Source of the DNA: Corynebacterium doosanense CAU 212 = DSM 45436
GTDB taxonomy: Bacteria; Actinomycetota; Actinomycetes; Mycobacteriales; Mycobacteriaceae
Direction: 5' to 3'
DNA length: 64,000 nt
Assembly: GCF_000767055.1 (NCBI RefSeq)
Contig: NZ_CP006764.1
Span: 372,001 to 436,000, forward strand
Below are positions 16,597 through 28,670 of the stretch, in pieces. Each line of letters begins with the position of its first letter. Positions within the stretch are counted from its first letter, which is position 1. Under the pieces are notes generated by a model that had not been told where the DNA came from, made no database searches, and worked only from the letters and a program-made list of their open reading frames with translations. The translations under genes were made by a program, and so were the position numbers.

Positions 16597-17225
16597 TGTC
16601 TGATCTGCGCATCGACCACGTGGTCACCTCCGGAAAGTTCAAGCTCGACGGCGGCGAATGGGACGTGGACAACAACATCTGGATCGTCGGCGACGACTCC
16701 GAGGTCTACGTCATCGACGCCGCCCACGACGCCGACCCCATCATCGAGGCCGTCGCCGGCCGCAGGGTCAAGGGCATCCTCTGCACGCACGGGCACAACG
16801 ACCACGTCACCGTGGCCCCCGAACTGGCCGAGAAGCTCGACGCCCCCGTCTACCTCCACGCCGGCGACCGCATGCTGTGGGATCAGACCCACGCGCGCGG
16901 GCCCGAGGAGGGCCTGCGTGACCAGCAGGTCTTCCAGATCGCCGGGACGGACATGCGGGTGCTCAACACACCCGGCCACTCGCCCGGCTCCTGCTGCCTC
17001 TACCTCCCGGAGGCCGGCGAGCTCTTCTCCGGCGACACGCTCTTCCAGGGCGGGCCGGGCGCGACGGGGCGTTCCTACAGCAGCTTCGACACCATTATCG
17101 AGTCGTTGAAGACCTCCGTCCTCGAGCTCCCTGCCGAGACGATCGTGCGCACCGGCCACGGCGACCACACCACCGTCGGCGCGGAGGCCCCGCACCTGGA
17201 GGAATGGATCCGCGAAGGCAACTAG
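16596..17225 (+). CDS. metallo-beta-lactamase-fold hydrolase, partner of fadH
   Basis: A 209-residue glyoxalase II-like MBL protein. The metal site THGHNDH (HxHxDH), the later HSPGSCC, the GDTLF Asp and the GHGDHT His are all present. Its ATG shares one base with the fadH stop, so the two are translated together. A likely reaction is hydrolysis of the S-formylmycothiol produced by FadH, releasing formate and mycothiol; this is inferred from the pairing, not visible in the sequence. It ends convergent with purU, overlapping by four nucleotides. Formate made here would fit with the neighbouring formyl-tetrahydrofolate gene, though that may be chance. Confidence 0.85.
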   Translation: MSDLRIDHVVTSGKFKLDGGEWDVDNNIWIVGDDSEVYVIDAAHDADPIIEAVAGRRVKGILCTHGHNDHVTVAPELAEKLDAPVYLHAGDRMLWDQTHARGPEEGLRDQQVFQIAGTDMRVLNTPGHSPGSCCLYLPEAGELFSGDTLFQGGPGATGRSYSSFDTIIESLKTSVLELPAETIVRTGHGDHTTVGAEAPHLEEWIREGN

Positions 17226-18085
17226 GTGAAGATCACGGTCCGGTTGCCGTGGACCAGCACCCGGTCCTCCAGGTGCCACCGCAGCCCGCGGGCGAGCACC
17301 TGCGTCTCCACGTCGCGCCCGATGCGCTTGAGGTCGTCGGGGAAGTCCTTGTGGCTGACCCGGGTGACGTCCTGCTCGATGATCGGGCCGTCGTCGAGGT
17401 CCGTCGTGGCGTAGTGGCAGGTCGCGCCAATGAGTTTCACGCCGCGGGTGTACGCCTGGTGGTACGGTCTGGCCCCCATGAACGACGGCAGGAAGCTGTG
17501 GTGAATGTTGATCGCCCGGCCCGCCCAGCGCTCGCAGAGATCCGCCGGCAGGATCTGCATGAACTTCGCCAACACCACGGCGTCGGGTTCGTGCTTCTCG
17601 ACGATCCCCGCCACCTCATCGAATGCCCGGCGTTTGCCCACAGCGTCGGCGGGGAAGGGCACGTGGTGGAAGTCCAGCCCGCGTGACTCCACCATCGGGC
17701 GCAGGTCGTCGTGGTTGCCGATCACGCAGGTGACGTCCGCCGGCAGTTCGCCGCGGTCGATGCGTCCCAGCAGGTCGTGCAGGCAGTGGCTCTCGCGCGT
17801 GACCAGGATGGCCACCTTCTTGCGCCGCTCGGTGTCCCACAGCGTCCACGTCGCGGCGGGATCCGTGATGAACTCCGCGACCTCCGCGCGCAGCTGCTCG
17901 AAGCTCATCTGGATCGACTCCGCGCGCACGGACAGCCGCGTGAAGAACCGGCCCGAGGCGTCGTCGGTGAAGAAGTCGGCCTCGACGACCCATCCGCCGC
18001 GCCGTGCAAAGAACGTCGACAGTTCAGAGACGATCCCGGTGCGGTCCGGGCAGATGAGGGTGAGAATGTATCGGCGCTGTTCCAT
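17222..18085 (-). CDS. purU: formyltetrahydrofolate deformylase
   Basis: A 287-residue enzyme that hydrolyses 10-formyl-THF to formate and THF, balancing one-carbon pools. The N-terminal ACT domain (about residues 5-85, start TLICPDRTGIVSELS) is followed by the formyltransferase fold: the VIGNHDDL segment, the catalytic Asn-His pair in INIHHSFLPSF, and the Asp in HYATTDLDDGPIIEQ. Length equals the family norm (about 280-300). It is divergent from the epimerase gene with a 32-bp gap, so the promoters must overlap. Confidence 0.93.
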   Translation of the reverse strand: MEQRRYILTLICPDRTGIVSELSTFFARRGGWVVEADFFTDDASGRFFTRLSVRAESIQMSFEQLRAEVAEFITDPAATWTLWDTERRKKVAILVTRESHCLHDLLGRIDRGELPADVTCVIGNHDDLRPMVESRGLDFHHVPFPADAVGKRRAFDEVAGIVEKHEPDAVVLAKFMQILPADLCERWAGRAINIHHSFLPSFMGARPYHQAYTRGVKLIGATCHYATTDLDDGPIIEQDVTRVSHKDFPDDLKRIGRDVETQVLARGLRWHLEDRVLVHGNRTVIFT

Positions 18086-18108
18086 GAGCGGACAGCTTAT
18101 CCTGTTAG

Positions 18109-19375
<1,267 letters not shown>

Positions 19376-19379
<4 letters not shown>

Positions 19380-20080
19380 GGCAGTCTCCTCGCGACCAGG
19401 CCGTCGGCGAGGATGTTCACGCCGTTGATGAGCGACTGGCCCTTGCTCATCGAGTATTCGGTGTACAGGATGTCAACGGGTTCCTCGGACACCCGCCAGC
19501 CCTCGTTCGCGATCGTGGACACGATCTCCGAGGCGTGGGACATGCCGTTCATGCGGATGTTCAGCCCGTCAGCGACGGTCTTGTTGAAGGCCCTCAGTCC
19601 GTTGTGGGCGTCGCTCAGCCCGAGCTTTCTCGTCGTCGGGGAGAGCATCACCGCGGTCTTCAGCACGACCCGCTTGATCCACGGAACCTGCGAATCCTTC
19701 TTCTCTCCCTCGCCGAAACGCGTGCCGACGATGATGTCCACGTCCTCCCGGCGCAGCCGCTCGACCATGCGCTCGACATCATGAACCTGGTGCTGGCCGT
19801 CAGCGTCGAACGTGACAAAGTACTTGGCCCCCGGCTGTGCGCGCGCGAACTCGATGCCGGTCTGGATGCCCGCGCCCTGCCCCAGGTTGACGGGGTGATT
19901 GACCAGCCAAGCACCGGATTCACGAATCCGGTCCGCGGAATCATCGGCGGAGCCGTCGTTGACCGCGACGATGTTGGGGAAGGTCTTTCGTGCGTTGGAA
20001 AGGACATCACGAATGACCGGCCCTTCGTTGTAACAAGGGACGATCAGCCACGTGTCGCTGTTGCCGGAAGGATATTCCAT
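19376..20080 (-). CDS. GT2 glycosyltransferase, polyprenyl-phosphate-sugar synthase-like
   Basis: A 234-residue GT-A enzyme of the dolichyl-phosphate mannosyltransferase type. It has VPCYNEGPVI at the start, NDGSADDS for nucleotide binding, the DADGQHQ (DxD-like) metal site near residue 95, and VGTRFGEGE. There is no C-terminal membrane domain; the DUF2304 partner may supply it. It would transfer a sugar from an NDP donor to polyprenyl phosphate on the inner face of the membrane. Its location beside the rhamnose genes suggests a role in arabinogalactan or another envelope glycan. Confidence 0.85.
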
Positions 20081-20100
20081 AGTGTTCTAGAGCCTAGACC

Positions 20101-20982
20101 CTAATCCTGGCACTGACTGGCGGACACGGCCGCCTCCTGCAGAAACTCCCCGTACCCCGACTTCATCAGCGGATCGGCCAGCGAGCGCAGCTGGGCGGCG
20201 TCGATGAACCCCGCCTCGAACGCGGCGACCTCGGGTGATCCGATGACCTGGCCGGTGCGTTTCTGCATGACCTCGACATAGGCGGAGGCCTCGCTCATGG
20301 AGTCGAAGGTCCCGGTGTCCAGCCACACGTCGCCGCGGTTCATCCGCCGGACCCCGAGGCGATTCTGTCGCAGATACGCGTCGTTGACCGCGGTGATCTC
20401 CAGCTCACCCCGGGCGCTCGGCCGGATGTTCTTGGCGATCTCCACCACCTCGTTGTCGTAGAAGTACAGCCCGACCACCGCGTGGTTCGACTTCGGTTCC
20501 GTCGGTTTCTCCTCGATAGAGATCGCCCGCCCCTCCCGGTCGAATTCGACGACGCCGTAGCGTTCCGGGTCGCTGACCTCGTAGGCGAAGACGATTCCGC
20601 CGTCGACCGAGCGACAGTGGGAAAGGGCCGTCGTGAAGCCGTGCCCGTCGAAGATGTTGTCGCCGAGCACCAGCGCCACCGAGTCGTCGCCGATGAAGTC
20701 CTCACCGATGAGGAACGCCTGCGCGAGCCCCTCGGGCTCCGGCTGCTCTGCGTAGCTGATCATGAGCCCGAGCTGGGAGCCGTCGCCGAGCAGGCGCTGG
20801 AACCCGTCGGCGTCCTCGGGCGTGGTGATCACCAGGATCTCCCGGATGCCCGCCTGAATGAGTGTGGTCAGCGGGTAGTAGATCATCGGTTTGTCGTAGA
20901 TGGGCATGAGCTGCTTGGAGATGCCGCGTGTGATTGGATACAGCCTGGTGCCGGATCCACCGGCGAGAATGATGCCCCTCAT
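20101..20982 (-). CDS. rmlA: glucose-1-phosphate thymidylyltransferase
   Basis: A 293-residue nucleotidyltransferase, the first step of dTDP-L-rhamnose synthesis (dTTP + Glc-1-P to dTDP-glucose). It has the signature [15 protein letters not shown] near the start, [19 protein letters not shown] (metal-binding Asp), ISIEEKP and [14 protein letters not shown] 20982 overlaps the rmlCD stop (ATGA); the frame is open further upstream, but those residues are only antisense to rmlCD. Last gene of the rmlB-rmlCD-rmlA operon. L-rhamnose is needed for the linker between peptidoglycan and arabinogalactan. Confidence 0.95.
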   Translation of the reverse strand: MRGIILAGGSGTRLYPITRGISKQLMPIYDKPMIYYPLTTLIQAGIREILVITTPEDADGFQRLLGDGSQLGLMISYAEQPEPEGLAQAFLIGEDFIGDDSVALVLGDNIFDGHGFTTALSHCRSVDGGIVFAYEVSDPERYGVVEFDREGRAISIEEKPTEPKSNHAVVGLYFYDNEVVEIAKNIRPSARGELEITAVNDAYLRQNRLGVRRMNRGDVWLDTGTFDSMSEASAYVEVMQKRTGQVIGSPEVAAFEAGFIDAAQLRSLADPLMKSGYGEFLQEAAVSASQCQD

Positions 20983-22277
20983 GACAGATATAGTGCCAGG
21001 CCCACGCGCCAGTTGGTGGGCGTGAAACCGGTGGCCTCGATCTTCGCCGTGTCCAGGACGCTTCTCGACGGCCGCTGCGCGTGGTCCGTCTCCCCGTGAA
21101 AATCGGCGGTGCTCACCGGGTGAATCTCGGCGGGGTCGTGCCCGAGGGCGATGAAGATGGCCATGGCGATGATGTCGCGGCCGACCGGGTCGCCCGTGCC
21201 GGTGACGTTGTAGATGCCGTAATCCGCCCGGGTGTCCAGCAAGTGGACGATGGCTCTGGCCAGGTCGTCGGCCGAGGTGACCCGCCCGACCTGGTCGTGC
21301 ACGACTCTCGGCTCTACGCCCCTGTCCGCGAGGCGGCGCATGGTGTCCACGAAGTTTGCGCCGTCGCCGTACACCCACTGCGTGCGCACGACGTAGTGCT
21401 TTTGGGCAACCGCGGCCGCGGCATCCCCGGCGGCCTTGGTGGCGCCGTAGAAGCTCAGCGGCGCCACCGGAGCGTCCTCGGAGTAGCTGTCCCGGGATCC
21501 ATCGAAGACGTAGTCGGTGGAGACATGCACGAAGGTGAGGTCGTTGGCCTGCGCGATGCGCGCGAGCTTCGCCGGGCCCTCTGCGTTGACCGCCCAGGCC
21601 TGCGCACGGTCGCTCTCCGCGCCGTCGACGTCGTTGTATGCGGCGGCGTTGATGATCGCGCTGTAGTCCCGCCAGCGCAGCTCGGGCGGGTCAGTGATGT
21701 CGAACTGCGCACGTGCGCAGTATTCGCCGCGGTCTCCGAGCACTTTCTGCAGCGCCCGGCCGAGCTGGCCATCGGCGCCGGTGACCAGGATCTTCTTGGC
21801 CGGCAGCGGATCGGTGGTCATGGGGTGGGCGAGGTCCTTCTCGGAGAGGTTGGCCGGCTCCAGGGGCCAGTCGATGTTCCGGTAGGACACGTTGGCGTAT
21901 TCGGCGTCGGGGGACCAGTGGTCATTGACCAGGTAGGTGTAGGTGGTGTCGTCGATAAGCGCCTGGAACCCGTTGGCCACTCCCCGGGGTACAAAAACCG
22001 CGGTCTCGGGCCCGATCTCGTGTGTGTACGTCTCGCCGAACGTCGCGGAGCCTTCCCGCAGGTCCAGCCAGGCCCCGAACACCCGGCCGGTGGCGACGGA
22101 AACCAGCTTGTCCCAGGGCTCGGCGTGCAGGCCGCGCGTGGTGGCCTTGTCGGCGTTGAAGGACACGTTCTGCTGCACCGGCGTGAAGTCCAGCCAGCCG
22201 GCGCGCCAGTTTTCCTTGAACCACCCGCGAGCATCCGCGTGGACGGTGAGGTCAATGACCTGCAGTCCCTCGATCAT
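20979..22277 (-). CDS. rmlCD: fused dTDP-4-dehydrorhamnose 3,5-epimerase / dTDP-4-dehydrorhamnose reductase
   Basis: A 432-residue bifunctional protein. Residues 1 to about 155 are an RmlC cupin ([50 protein letters not shown]). After a linker ([10 protein letters not shown]), residues from about 162 form Rml[35 protein letters not shown] and HPVSTADF. It does the last two steps to dTDP-L-rhamnose in one chain. Such rmlCD fusions are known in Corynebacterium. The rmlB stop directly precedes its ATG. Confidence 0.93.
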   Translation of the reverse strand: MIEGLQVIDLTVHADARGWFKENWRAGWLDFTPVQQNVSFNADKATTRGLHAEPWDKLVSVATGRVFGAWLDLREGSATFGETYTHEIGPETAVFVPRGVANGFQALIDDTTYTYLVNDHWSPDAEYANVSYRNIDWPLEPANLSEKDLAHPMTTDPLPAKKILVTGADGQLGRALQKVLGDRGEYCARAQFDITDPPELRWRDYSAIINAAAYNDVDGAESDRAQAWAVNAEGPAKLARIAQANDLTFVHVSTDYVFDGSRDSYSEDAPVAPLSFYGATKAAGDAAAAVAQKHYVVRTQWVYGDGANFVDTMRRLADRGVEPRVVHDQVGRVTSADDLARAIVHLLDTRADYGIYNVTGTGDPVGRDIIAMAIFIALGHDPAEIHPVSTADFHGETDHAQRPSRSVLDTAKIEATGFTPTNWRVGLALYLS

Positions 22278-23327
<1,050 letters not shown>

Positions 23328-23375
23328 CTATTAACTCTGGACGCGGCGGGTTGGCCGGGGTAGACTTTGCCTTAG

Positions 23376-23391
23376 TAGAACGTGCGTTCGA
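23376..23391. promoter_or_regulatory. probable LexA (SOS) box
   Basis: The sequence AGAACGTGCGTTCG (23377-23390), extended to an A-T pair on each side, fits the Gram-positive/actinobacterial LexA consensus CGAAC-RNRY-GTTCG at 13 of 14 positions. It lies 49 bp before the ATG of the DUF222/HNH gene and close to -10-like sequences, so LexA binding would block that promoter. Confidence 0.65.
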
Positions 23392-23439
23392 TCTTTCGGG
23401 GGATCGGGAACCGCGCACGTCGTACCGCAGGGGGCTTTC

Positions 23440-24756
23440 ATGACCACGGCACTTTCCTTGACCACCACGTTGTCCGACCACGACCTCATCACCACCATTT
23501 CAGCCGCCAACGAAGAAATGAGCAGGCAGCACGCGCTCTTTCTGCTCAACCTCGCGGAGTTCGACGACCGGGGTCTGGCGCAGGAGTGTGGTGCCAGGTC
23601 CACCGCCGCGTGGATCGTCCGCATTTTCGACGTCGCAGACAACACCGCGTACGACTACCTCCGGGTGGCACGGACGGTGGCCAGGTACCGTTTCGTCGCG
23701 GATTCATTTCTGGAAGCGGGGATCAACTACTCCAAGGTGCGCCTACTGGGAAAATATCTCACCGAGGAGAACGAGATCGAGCTGGTGCTCCTGGCGGAGT
23801 CCATGTCCTACCGGGAGCTGGAACGGGCGCTCGCGGGTCGGAGCCGGGCCGGGGATCGTGGCAGCTCTGGCGGGGAAGACCAGTTCCGCCTTTGGGCGGA
23901 CAAAGAGACCGGGCGAGTCAGGTTCAGCGGCGAGCTCGGACCGGTCGGAGGGCAGAAGCTTCTGACGGCGCTGAAGATCGGCGAGCTGGCCAACCTGGTC
24001 GACCTCGCGGAGATTGATCCTGAGACGTTGTCGGACGCCGAACGGCTGGATGAGGCCCTGGCTGAGGCCGAACCTGACGAGGTCGACGCTCTGGGCAGCA
24101 GCCGGTTCGGCATGCCCATGCCGGCGAAATTGATGTCGTCTTTTCTGGGCATGCTCAACATCGTGCACTCCTCGCCGACCAACACGCGCCGCGCACCCGG
24201 TGCGCAGGTGCATGTCATCTACACGGAGGACGGCCACGCGCATCTGCCTCATGCTCCTGCAGCTACGGCCGAGTCGCTCACCGGCACCATGCTCAACGGA
24301 TACATGCGGGGGCATCTGCTGGATGGCAAAGGAGCGACAATGAAACTCGGGCGCTCCCGGAGGCTGGTGTCTGACGCGGTGGCGACCGCAGTGCTCACCG
24401 AGTGGATGTTCCAGTGCGCCATGCCCGGTTGCGCGCACACCCAGTTCATCGAGTTCCACCACATAGTGGAGTGGGCCCGTGGGGGTCTGACCAATCCGGA
24501 GAATCTCTTGCCGTTGTGCTCCTACTGCCATTCGCTGGTGTCCAGGGGCATCGCCGGGGTTGAACTGGGCTTCGGGGACCCGGCTCGGCTGATGTTCCGT
24601 TTCCGAGACGGGACCGTGTTCGAGTCGGTGAACCGCAGTCTGCCGTTACGCGTCGCATGCGCCGGCGAGCCCTACACCGGGGCAGCGATACCTGAGCCAC
24701 CGATAGTGATCAACCAGGACTTCGATAAAGAGGGCTGGGTCAGCTTCGGGGATTAG
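23440..24756 (+). CDS. DUF222/HNH endonuclease-domain protein (13E12 repeat family)
   Basis: A 438-residue protein. The N-terminal half is a helical DUF222 domain (about residues 15-340) and the C-terminus has an HNH nuclease motif near residue 355: FHHIVEWARGGLTNPENLLPLC, with zinc-type CxxxxC (CAMPGC) and CSYC pairs. This is the 13E12 repeat family, abundant in actinobacteria. Members in Mycobacterium are induced by DNA damage; the LexA-like box upstream fits that. Its biological role is unknown. AGGGGG precedes the ATG. The convergent flippase gene overlaps its end by four nucleotides. It sits between rhamnose genes and a flippase but has no evident link to glycan synthesis. Confidence 0.88.
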   Translation: MTTALSLTTTLSDHDLITTISAANEEMSRQHALFLLNLAEFDDRGLAQECGARSTAAWIVRIFDVADNTAYDYLRVARTVARYRFVADSFLEAGINYSKVRLLGKYLTEENEIELVLLAESMSYRELERALAGRSRAGDRGSSGGEDQFRLWADKETGRVRFSGELGPVGGQKLLTALKIGELANLVDLAEIDPETLSDAERLDEALAEAEPDEVDALGSSRFGMPMPAKLMSSFLGMLNIVHSSPTNTRRAPGAQVHVIYTEDGHAHLPHAPAATAESLTGTMLNGYMRGHLLDGKGATMKLGRSRRLVSDAVATAVLTEWMFQCAMPGCAHTQFIEFHHIVEWARGGLTNPENLLPLCSYCHSLVSRGIAGVELGFGDPARLMFRFRDGTVFESVNRSLPLRVACAGEPYTGAAIPEPPIVINQDFDKEGWVSFGD

Positions 24757-25955
24757 GGAGTGCGCACATGCGCAGTCTCCCGGCCGGTATGGCGGAGCGC
24801 GAAAGAATGAATGGTCCCGCCGGTCAGGGGGCCGAGGATCAGCGCCGAACCCACGGCAACCTCGAGGGGCAGGGGGAGCGCCAGTACCGCAAACGCCACG
24901 ATTGAGGCCATCACCCACCCGAACACATAGAGGTCGTGTTTTTCACTGGCCAAGGCGGCCGCGCCCGTGATCATCAACGAGCCCATCCAGGCGGAGGCGA
25001 ACGTCAGCAGTGCCAGGAACCAACCGGGTACCCAGAATCCCTGGTCACCGTAGATGGTAACCATGAGCCACGGGCCGATCACCCACGCGGCCAGGGCACC
25101 GGCCGCACCCACCGCGAGGACGAGGCCGATGGGCATGAGCAGGGCCCGCAGGGACCGGTTGTCCACGAACCTGACGATCAGGGCGGACTGGAATCGAGTC
25201 AGCGGAACAAGGATCGGAGCGCGGGTGAAGGTCACCGCAGCCATTACGGCGCTGATGGTCACGCCCGTCAGGGTCGGGGCGTCCTCGAAGATCTTCAGCA
25301 TCACAGGGAAGCCCGTCACCAACGCAGCGGTGGACCCGGAAGCGGCCATGGCGGACAGCACTCGGCGGACGAAGATCGAGCGAGAGACGTCGACTCGGGC
25401 GTTTATGGCTGAGCGAGAGAGCACGAAGATCCAACTCACCGCGCCGATCACGGTCGTGACCACGAATCCCGTGAGGCCCCATCCGAAGTACCACGCGGCT
25501 ACGGACACCACCAGGCGACTGCCTGCATCGAGGGTCAACAACCTGGCATAACGCGGCCACAGGTGAGAACCGGACAGCAGCCCGGAGAGGAGCGCCTGAT
25601 AAGTGTAGGAGAGAAGGCCAATGACCATGAGGGTGGTTGCCCCGGTGCCGCTGCCGACCAGCCACGGAACCCACCAGAAGGAGGTCAGGGCGGCGGTGAC
25701 GGCGGTGATCAGGGCAATGACTGTCGCTAGGCGCCATGGTCGGGCGTCACCCGGGGCTGCGCCGGCTCGGACAGCGGAGGCGCCGCGGGTGGTTTCGTGC
25801 ATGAGGCCGTCGATGAGGCCGGTGATGGCAAAAAAGAGCCCCCAGAAAGCCTGGAAGGATTCGTAGCCCTCCACCCCGAGGGCGCGGCCCGCGATGATGA
25901 GGACGAGGAAGCCCGACAGCGCGGAGAACACCGTAGCCAGTGACAGCGACCTCAT
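24753..25955 (-). CDS. polysaccharide/lipid-linked sugar flippase (MATE/Wzx-like) membrane protein
   Basis: A 400-residue protein with about twelve hydrophobic segments spread along the whole length and Arg/Lys-rich inside loops. It starts SLATVFSALSGFLVLIIAGRALG, as in the oligosaccharide flippase superfamily, where the first helix is followed by a G-x-E/Y loop (GVEGYESFQAFWG). It would move a lipid-linked glycan across the membrane. ATG 25955 overlaps the M1 peptidase stop (ATGA), so both are in one operon. The substrate cannot be deduced; the rhamnose genes nearby suggest an envelope glycan. Confidence 0.75.
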   Translation of the reverse strand: MRSLSLATVFSALSGFLVLIIAGRALGVEGYESFQAFWGLFFAITGLIDGLMHETTRGASAVRAGAAPGDARPWRLATVIALITAVTAALTSFWWVPWLVGSGTGATTLMVIGLLSYTYQALLSGLLSGSHLWPRYARLLTLDAGSRLVVSVAAWYFGWGLTGFVVTTVIGAVSWIFVLSRSAINARVDVSRSIFVRRVLSAMAASGSTAALVTGFPVMLKIFEDAPTLTGVTISAVMAAVTFTRAPILVPLTRFQSALIVRFVDNRSLRALLMPIGLVLAVGAAGALAAWVIGPWLMVTIYGDQGFWVPGWFLALLTFASAWMGSLMITGAAALASEKHDLYVFGWVMASIVAFAVLALPLPLEVAVGSALILGPLTGGTIHSFALRHTGRETAHVRTP

Positions 25956-27277
25956 GCGGGAAGCTCCGGCAGCTCCATCCGCTCGAGCCAGGCCCTCAGC
26001 ACTTCGTCGATCTCCGCCTTGTCGCCGACGGCGTAGAGCTCGCGGCGCAGGTCCATCGGTTCGACGACGCCGTGCTGGCCGGCGGTGACATAGGCGCGGG
26101 CGGCGGTGTAGAACGCGTCGTCGCCGAGCAGCACCCGGAGTGCGTGGAGGGTCAGTGCGCCTCGCTTGTACACGCGGTCGTCAAACATGTCGCGGGGCCC
26201 GGGGTCGGCGACCAGAATATCCTCAGGTTTGTTGGCGAGCTCCGCGTAATGGACACGCACGTTGTCCGCGATGGGCACCCCACGGTTCTCCGCCCACAGC
26301 CACTCGCAGTAGCAGGCGAATCCCTCGTTGAGCCAGATGTCGTTCCACTGCGCCAGCCCGAGCGAGTTGCCGAACCACTGGTGGGCGAGCTCGTGGGCGA
26401 TGAGGCGTTCCCAGACACCCATCTCACGCATGTGGTTGGCGCCGAAGATGGAGATTCCCTGGGCCTCGAGCGGAATCTCCAGGTCGTCCTCGGTGACGAC
26501 GACGGTGTAGCGCGGGAAGGGGTACGGACCGAAGAGGGTTTCGAAGAGTTCAAGCATGTCCTGCTGGTGGGTAAGTTCCCGGCGGGCGTCGGGAAGCAGA
26601 TCCGCGGGCACCCAGGCGTCGCAACGCGAACCCAGCTTGAGGCGGGTGTAGTCGCCCACCTGGACGGTGGCCAGGTAGGTCGCCATCGGATGCAGCGTCC
26701 GGTAGTGCCACGTGGTCATCGAACCGCCGCGTTTCGGCTCCACGAGGTCGCCGTTGCAAATGACGGTGTACGGCGAATCGGCGGTGATACGCAGGTCGTA
26801 GGTGGCCTTCTCGTCCGGGGTGTCGTCGCACGGGAACCAGCTCGGTGCGCCGTTGGGCTGCGAGGCGACGATGGAGCCGTCGGTAAGTTCCTCCCAGCCG
26901 ATGTCGCCCCAGGTGGTGCGGCGCGGGCGCGGGTTGCCTGCGTAATGAATGACCAGCTGGAAGTCGGCGTCCACCGGCACGGGCTGCGCGAAGAAGATCC
27001 GCAGCTTGGCGGCGGTGTGTTTGAACTTGATGACGCCCATTCCACGCGATCCCGTGATCCGCCGGACCGTCATGTTGGAGACGAGATCCAGGGTCATCTC
27101 CGAGAGTTCCCGCCACGCCACCGCGAGAACGGTGGCGGTTCCCTCGAGCCGGTTGGGGGCCACGCGGTACGTGAGGTCCAGGTCGTAATGGCGGATGTGG
27201 AAACCCATGTTGAAGTCGACACCCGTATAGGTGTCGCGGGTACCGGGGACGGGCGTGGAGCGGAGGCGAAGAGTCAT
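25952..27277 (-). CDS. M1-family zinc aminopeptidase
   Basis: A 441-residue metallopeptidase, shorter than PepN and without its large C-terminal helical domain. The zinc site HELAH, with Glu in NEGFACYCEWLW, is intact, and FGNSLGLAQWNDIWLNEGFA is typical for M1. The exopeptidase GAMEN motif is replaced by IFGANH in EAQGISIFGANHM, a form I associate with short actinobacterial M1 enzymes. No signal peptide. ATG 27277 begins MTLRLRSTP; earlier in-frame codons would add a low-complexity Ser/Pro/Arg tail antisense to the next gene region and were rejected. Confidence 0.85.
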   Translation of the reverse strand: MTLRLRSTPVPGTRDTYTGVDFNMGFHIRHYDLDLTYRVAPNRLEGTATVLAVAWRELSEMTLDLVSNMTVRRITGSRGMGVIKFKHTAAKLRIFFAQPVPVDADFQLVIHYAGNPRPRRTTWGDIGWEELTDGSIVASQPNGAPSWFPCDDTPDEKATYDLRITADSPYTVICNGDLVEPKRGGSMTTWHYRTLHPMATYLATVQVGDYTRLKLGSRCDAWVPADLLPDARRELTHQQDMLELFETLFGPYPFPRYTVVVTEDDLEIPLEAQGISIFGANHMREMGVWERLIAHELAHQWFGNSLGLAQWNDIWLNEGFACYCEWLWAENRGVPIADNVRVHYAELANKPEDILVADPGPRDMFDDRVYKRGALTLHALRVLLGDDAFYTAARAYVTAGQHGVVEPMDLRRELYAVGDKAEIDEVLRAWLERMELPELPA

Positions 27278-27318
27278 GACTCGGGTAATGCTAGTGGCCA
27301 GACGGGATAAAAGGGAAC

Positions 27319-27355
27319 GGGCCGCCGCCCCGGGAGAATCCGGAAGCGACGGCCC
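27319..27355 (-). terminator. terminator after the first mycolyltransferase gene
   Basis: GGGCCGCCGC (27319-27328) pairs with GCGACGGCCC (27346-27355) except for one mismatch. On the minus strand it follows the mycolyltransferase stop at 27372 by 16 nt and leads into a CCCTTTTATC stretch. Confidence 0.7.
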
Positions 27356-27371
27356 AGGGCCCGGCGAGGTT

Positions 27372-28487
27372 CTAGCCGAAGAGAGCGGTCTGGAAAACCG
27401 GCCAGGATTCGTGGACGTCCGAGTGCCACGACGGCCAGGAGTGGGTACCGGTGTCGCGGTAGTTGAAGGTGGCCGGGATACCGAGCGACTGCAGTTTGGC
27501 GTCGAGGTTGTGGGTGGAGACGTTCGTGACTGCCTCGATCGCACCACCCGTTACCTGCAGTCCAGCAACGCCGTAAGCGGCAGTGGCCGGGTCGACACCG
27601 CGGCTCGCGTGGTAGCTGAACTGGTCGGACTCGCTGGCAAGGCCGGATCCGTTGGAGGCGTAGATGGCGGTTCCGCGCAGGCCCTCGGCATTGATGACGG
27701 CGTCGGCACGGGCGGAGGCGGGGCTGCCGGCCGGGCCGAGCATCTGCGTCGGGGTGGCGCCGCCGCGCTGCAGGGTAGCCCCGTGTACCTGGTGGTCGAC
27801 CTCGGAGAAGGTCTGGTAGTGGCCGGAGAAGCCGGCGACGGCGTCGTACATGCCCGGGTTGTGCTCGGCGAGCAGCATGGCGGGCAGTGCGGACATGGAG
27901 AAGCCGATGATGCCGCGTTTATCGCCGGCCTTCAGGTGCGGCTCGATGGCGCCTGGAAGTTCGTCGACGAGAAAGGTCTCCCAATTCTGCGGGCCCTGGA
28001 GGTACGCACCGTTGGGCTGTTCCACCCAGTCGAGGTAGTAGGAGTAGGCGCCGGCCATGGGGATGACCACGTTGACACCCTTGTCGGAGTAGAAGTCGAT
28101 GGTGCCGACGTTGTCCGCAGTGGTTGGGTTATCGGACAGCCAGTCGTTGTTCTGTTCCGCGCCGCCTGAGCCGTTGAGCATGTAGATGGTGGGAGCGTTC
28201 TCCACCCGGTCGCCCTTGCCATCGGTGGCGGGAATGAGGGCCAGGGGGATGTCGCGGTTCATGGCTGTGGAATGCACGGATACCGCCTCGACACGATCGT
28301 CGCCCTGGGCGATGCCGAACCACTTCTGCGCCTCTCCGTTGGGCCGCAGGGGTGCAGTGGTGAGCGGAGACACTGCTGCGGTCTGCGTCTGGGCCGTGGC
28401 GACCGGTGCCACTGCGGTGGAGGTGGCGCACAACGCCAGTGCGAGTGCGGCAGCCGGCGCGGCGAACGTGTGCATGGTTTTCTTCAC
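27372..28487 (-). CDS. corynomycolyltransferase (antigen 85-like), paralogue 1
   Basis: A 371-residue exported alpha/beta hydrolase starting at GTG. The signal peptide (about residues 1-33) ends near ATAQT. The nucleophile is Ser197 in GFSMSA, and the catalytic His is probably in GTHSWPSW near the C-terminus. NGSGGAEQNNDW and PMAGAYSYYLDW are typical mycolyltransferase blocks. It would transfer corynomycolic acid between trehalose monomycolate and trehalose, arabinogalactan or proteins. It is about 80% identical (by eye) to the gene 254 bp upstream on the same strand. Own terminator downstream. Confidence 0.92.
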   Translation of the reverse strand: MKKTMHTFAAPAAALALALCATSTAVAPVATAQTQTAAVSPLTTAPLRPNGEAQKWFGIAQGDDRVEAVSVHSTAMNRDIPLALIPATDGKGDRVENAPTIYMLNGSGGAEQNNDWLSDNPTTADNVGTIDFYSDKGVNVVIPMAGAYSYYLDWVEQPNGAYLQGPQNWETFLVDELPGAIEPHLKAGDKRGIIGFSMSALPAMLLAEHNPGMYDAVAGFSGHYQTFSEVDHQVHGATLQRGGATPTQMLGPAGSPASARADAVINAEGLRGTAIYASNGSGLASESDQFSYHASRGVDPATAAYGVAGLQVTGGAIEAVTNVSTHNLDAKLQSLGIPATFNYRDTGTHSWPSWHSDVHESWPVFQTALFG

Positions 28488-28670
28488 TTGGTTTGGTGTC
28501 CTGTTCCGAGCGGTGGAGAACTGATTAAATTTTGTGAGAATCGTCGTTCAGCTGCGTGGTGTCCACAGCGTAATTGAAACTACCTCCGAAAACCCCGGGA
28601 CGCCCGGGGAAATTCGGTCGGAGCGGGGGACATGACCGTGCATGGCTATCCGTACCCCGAAATGACAGAA

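Noticed and set aside
20983-21378. Longer rmlA N-terminus
   Set aside because: The extra residues come from antisense rmlCD sequence; MRGIILAGG is the family start.
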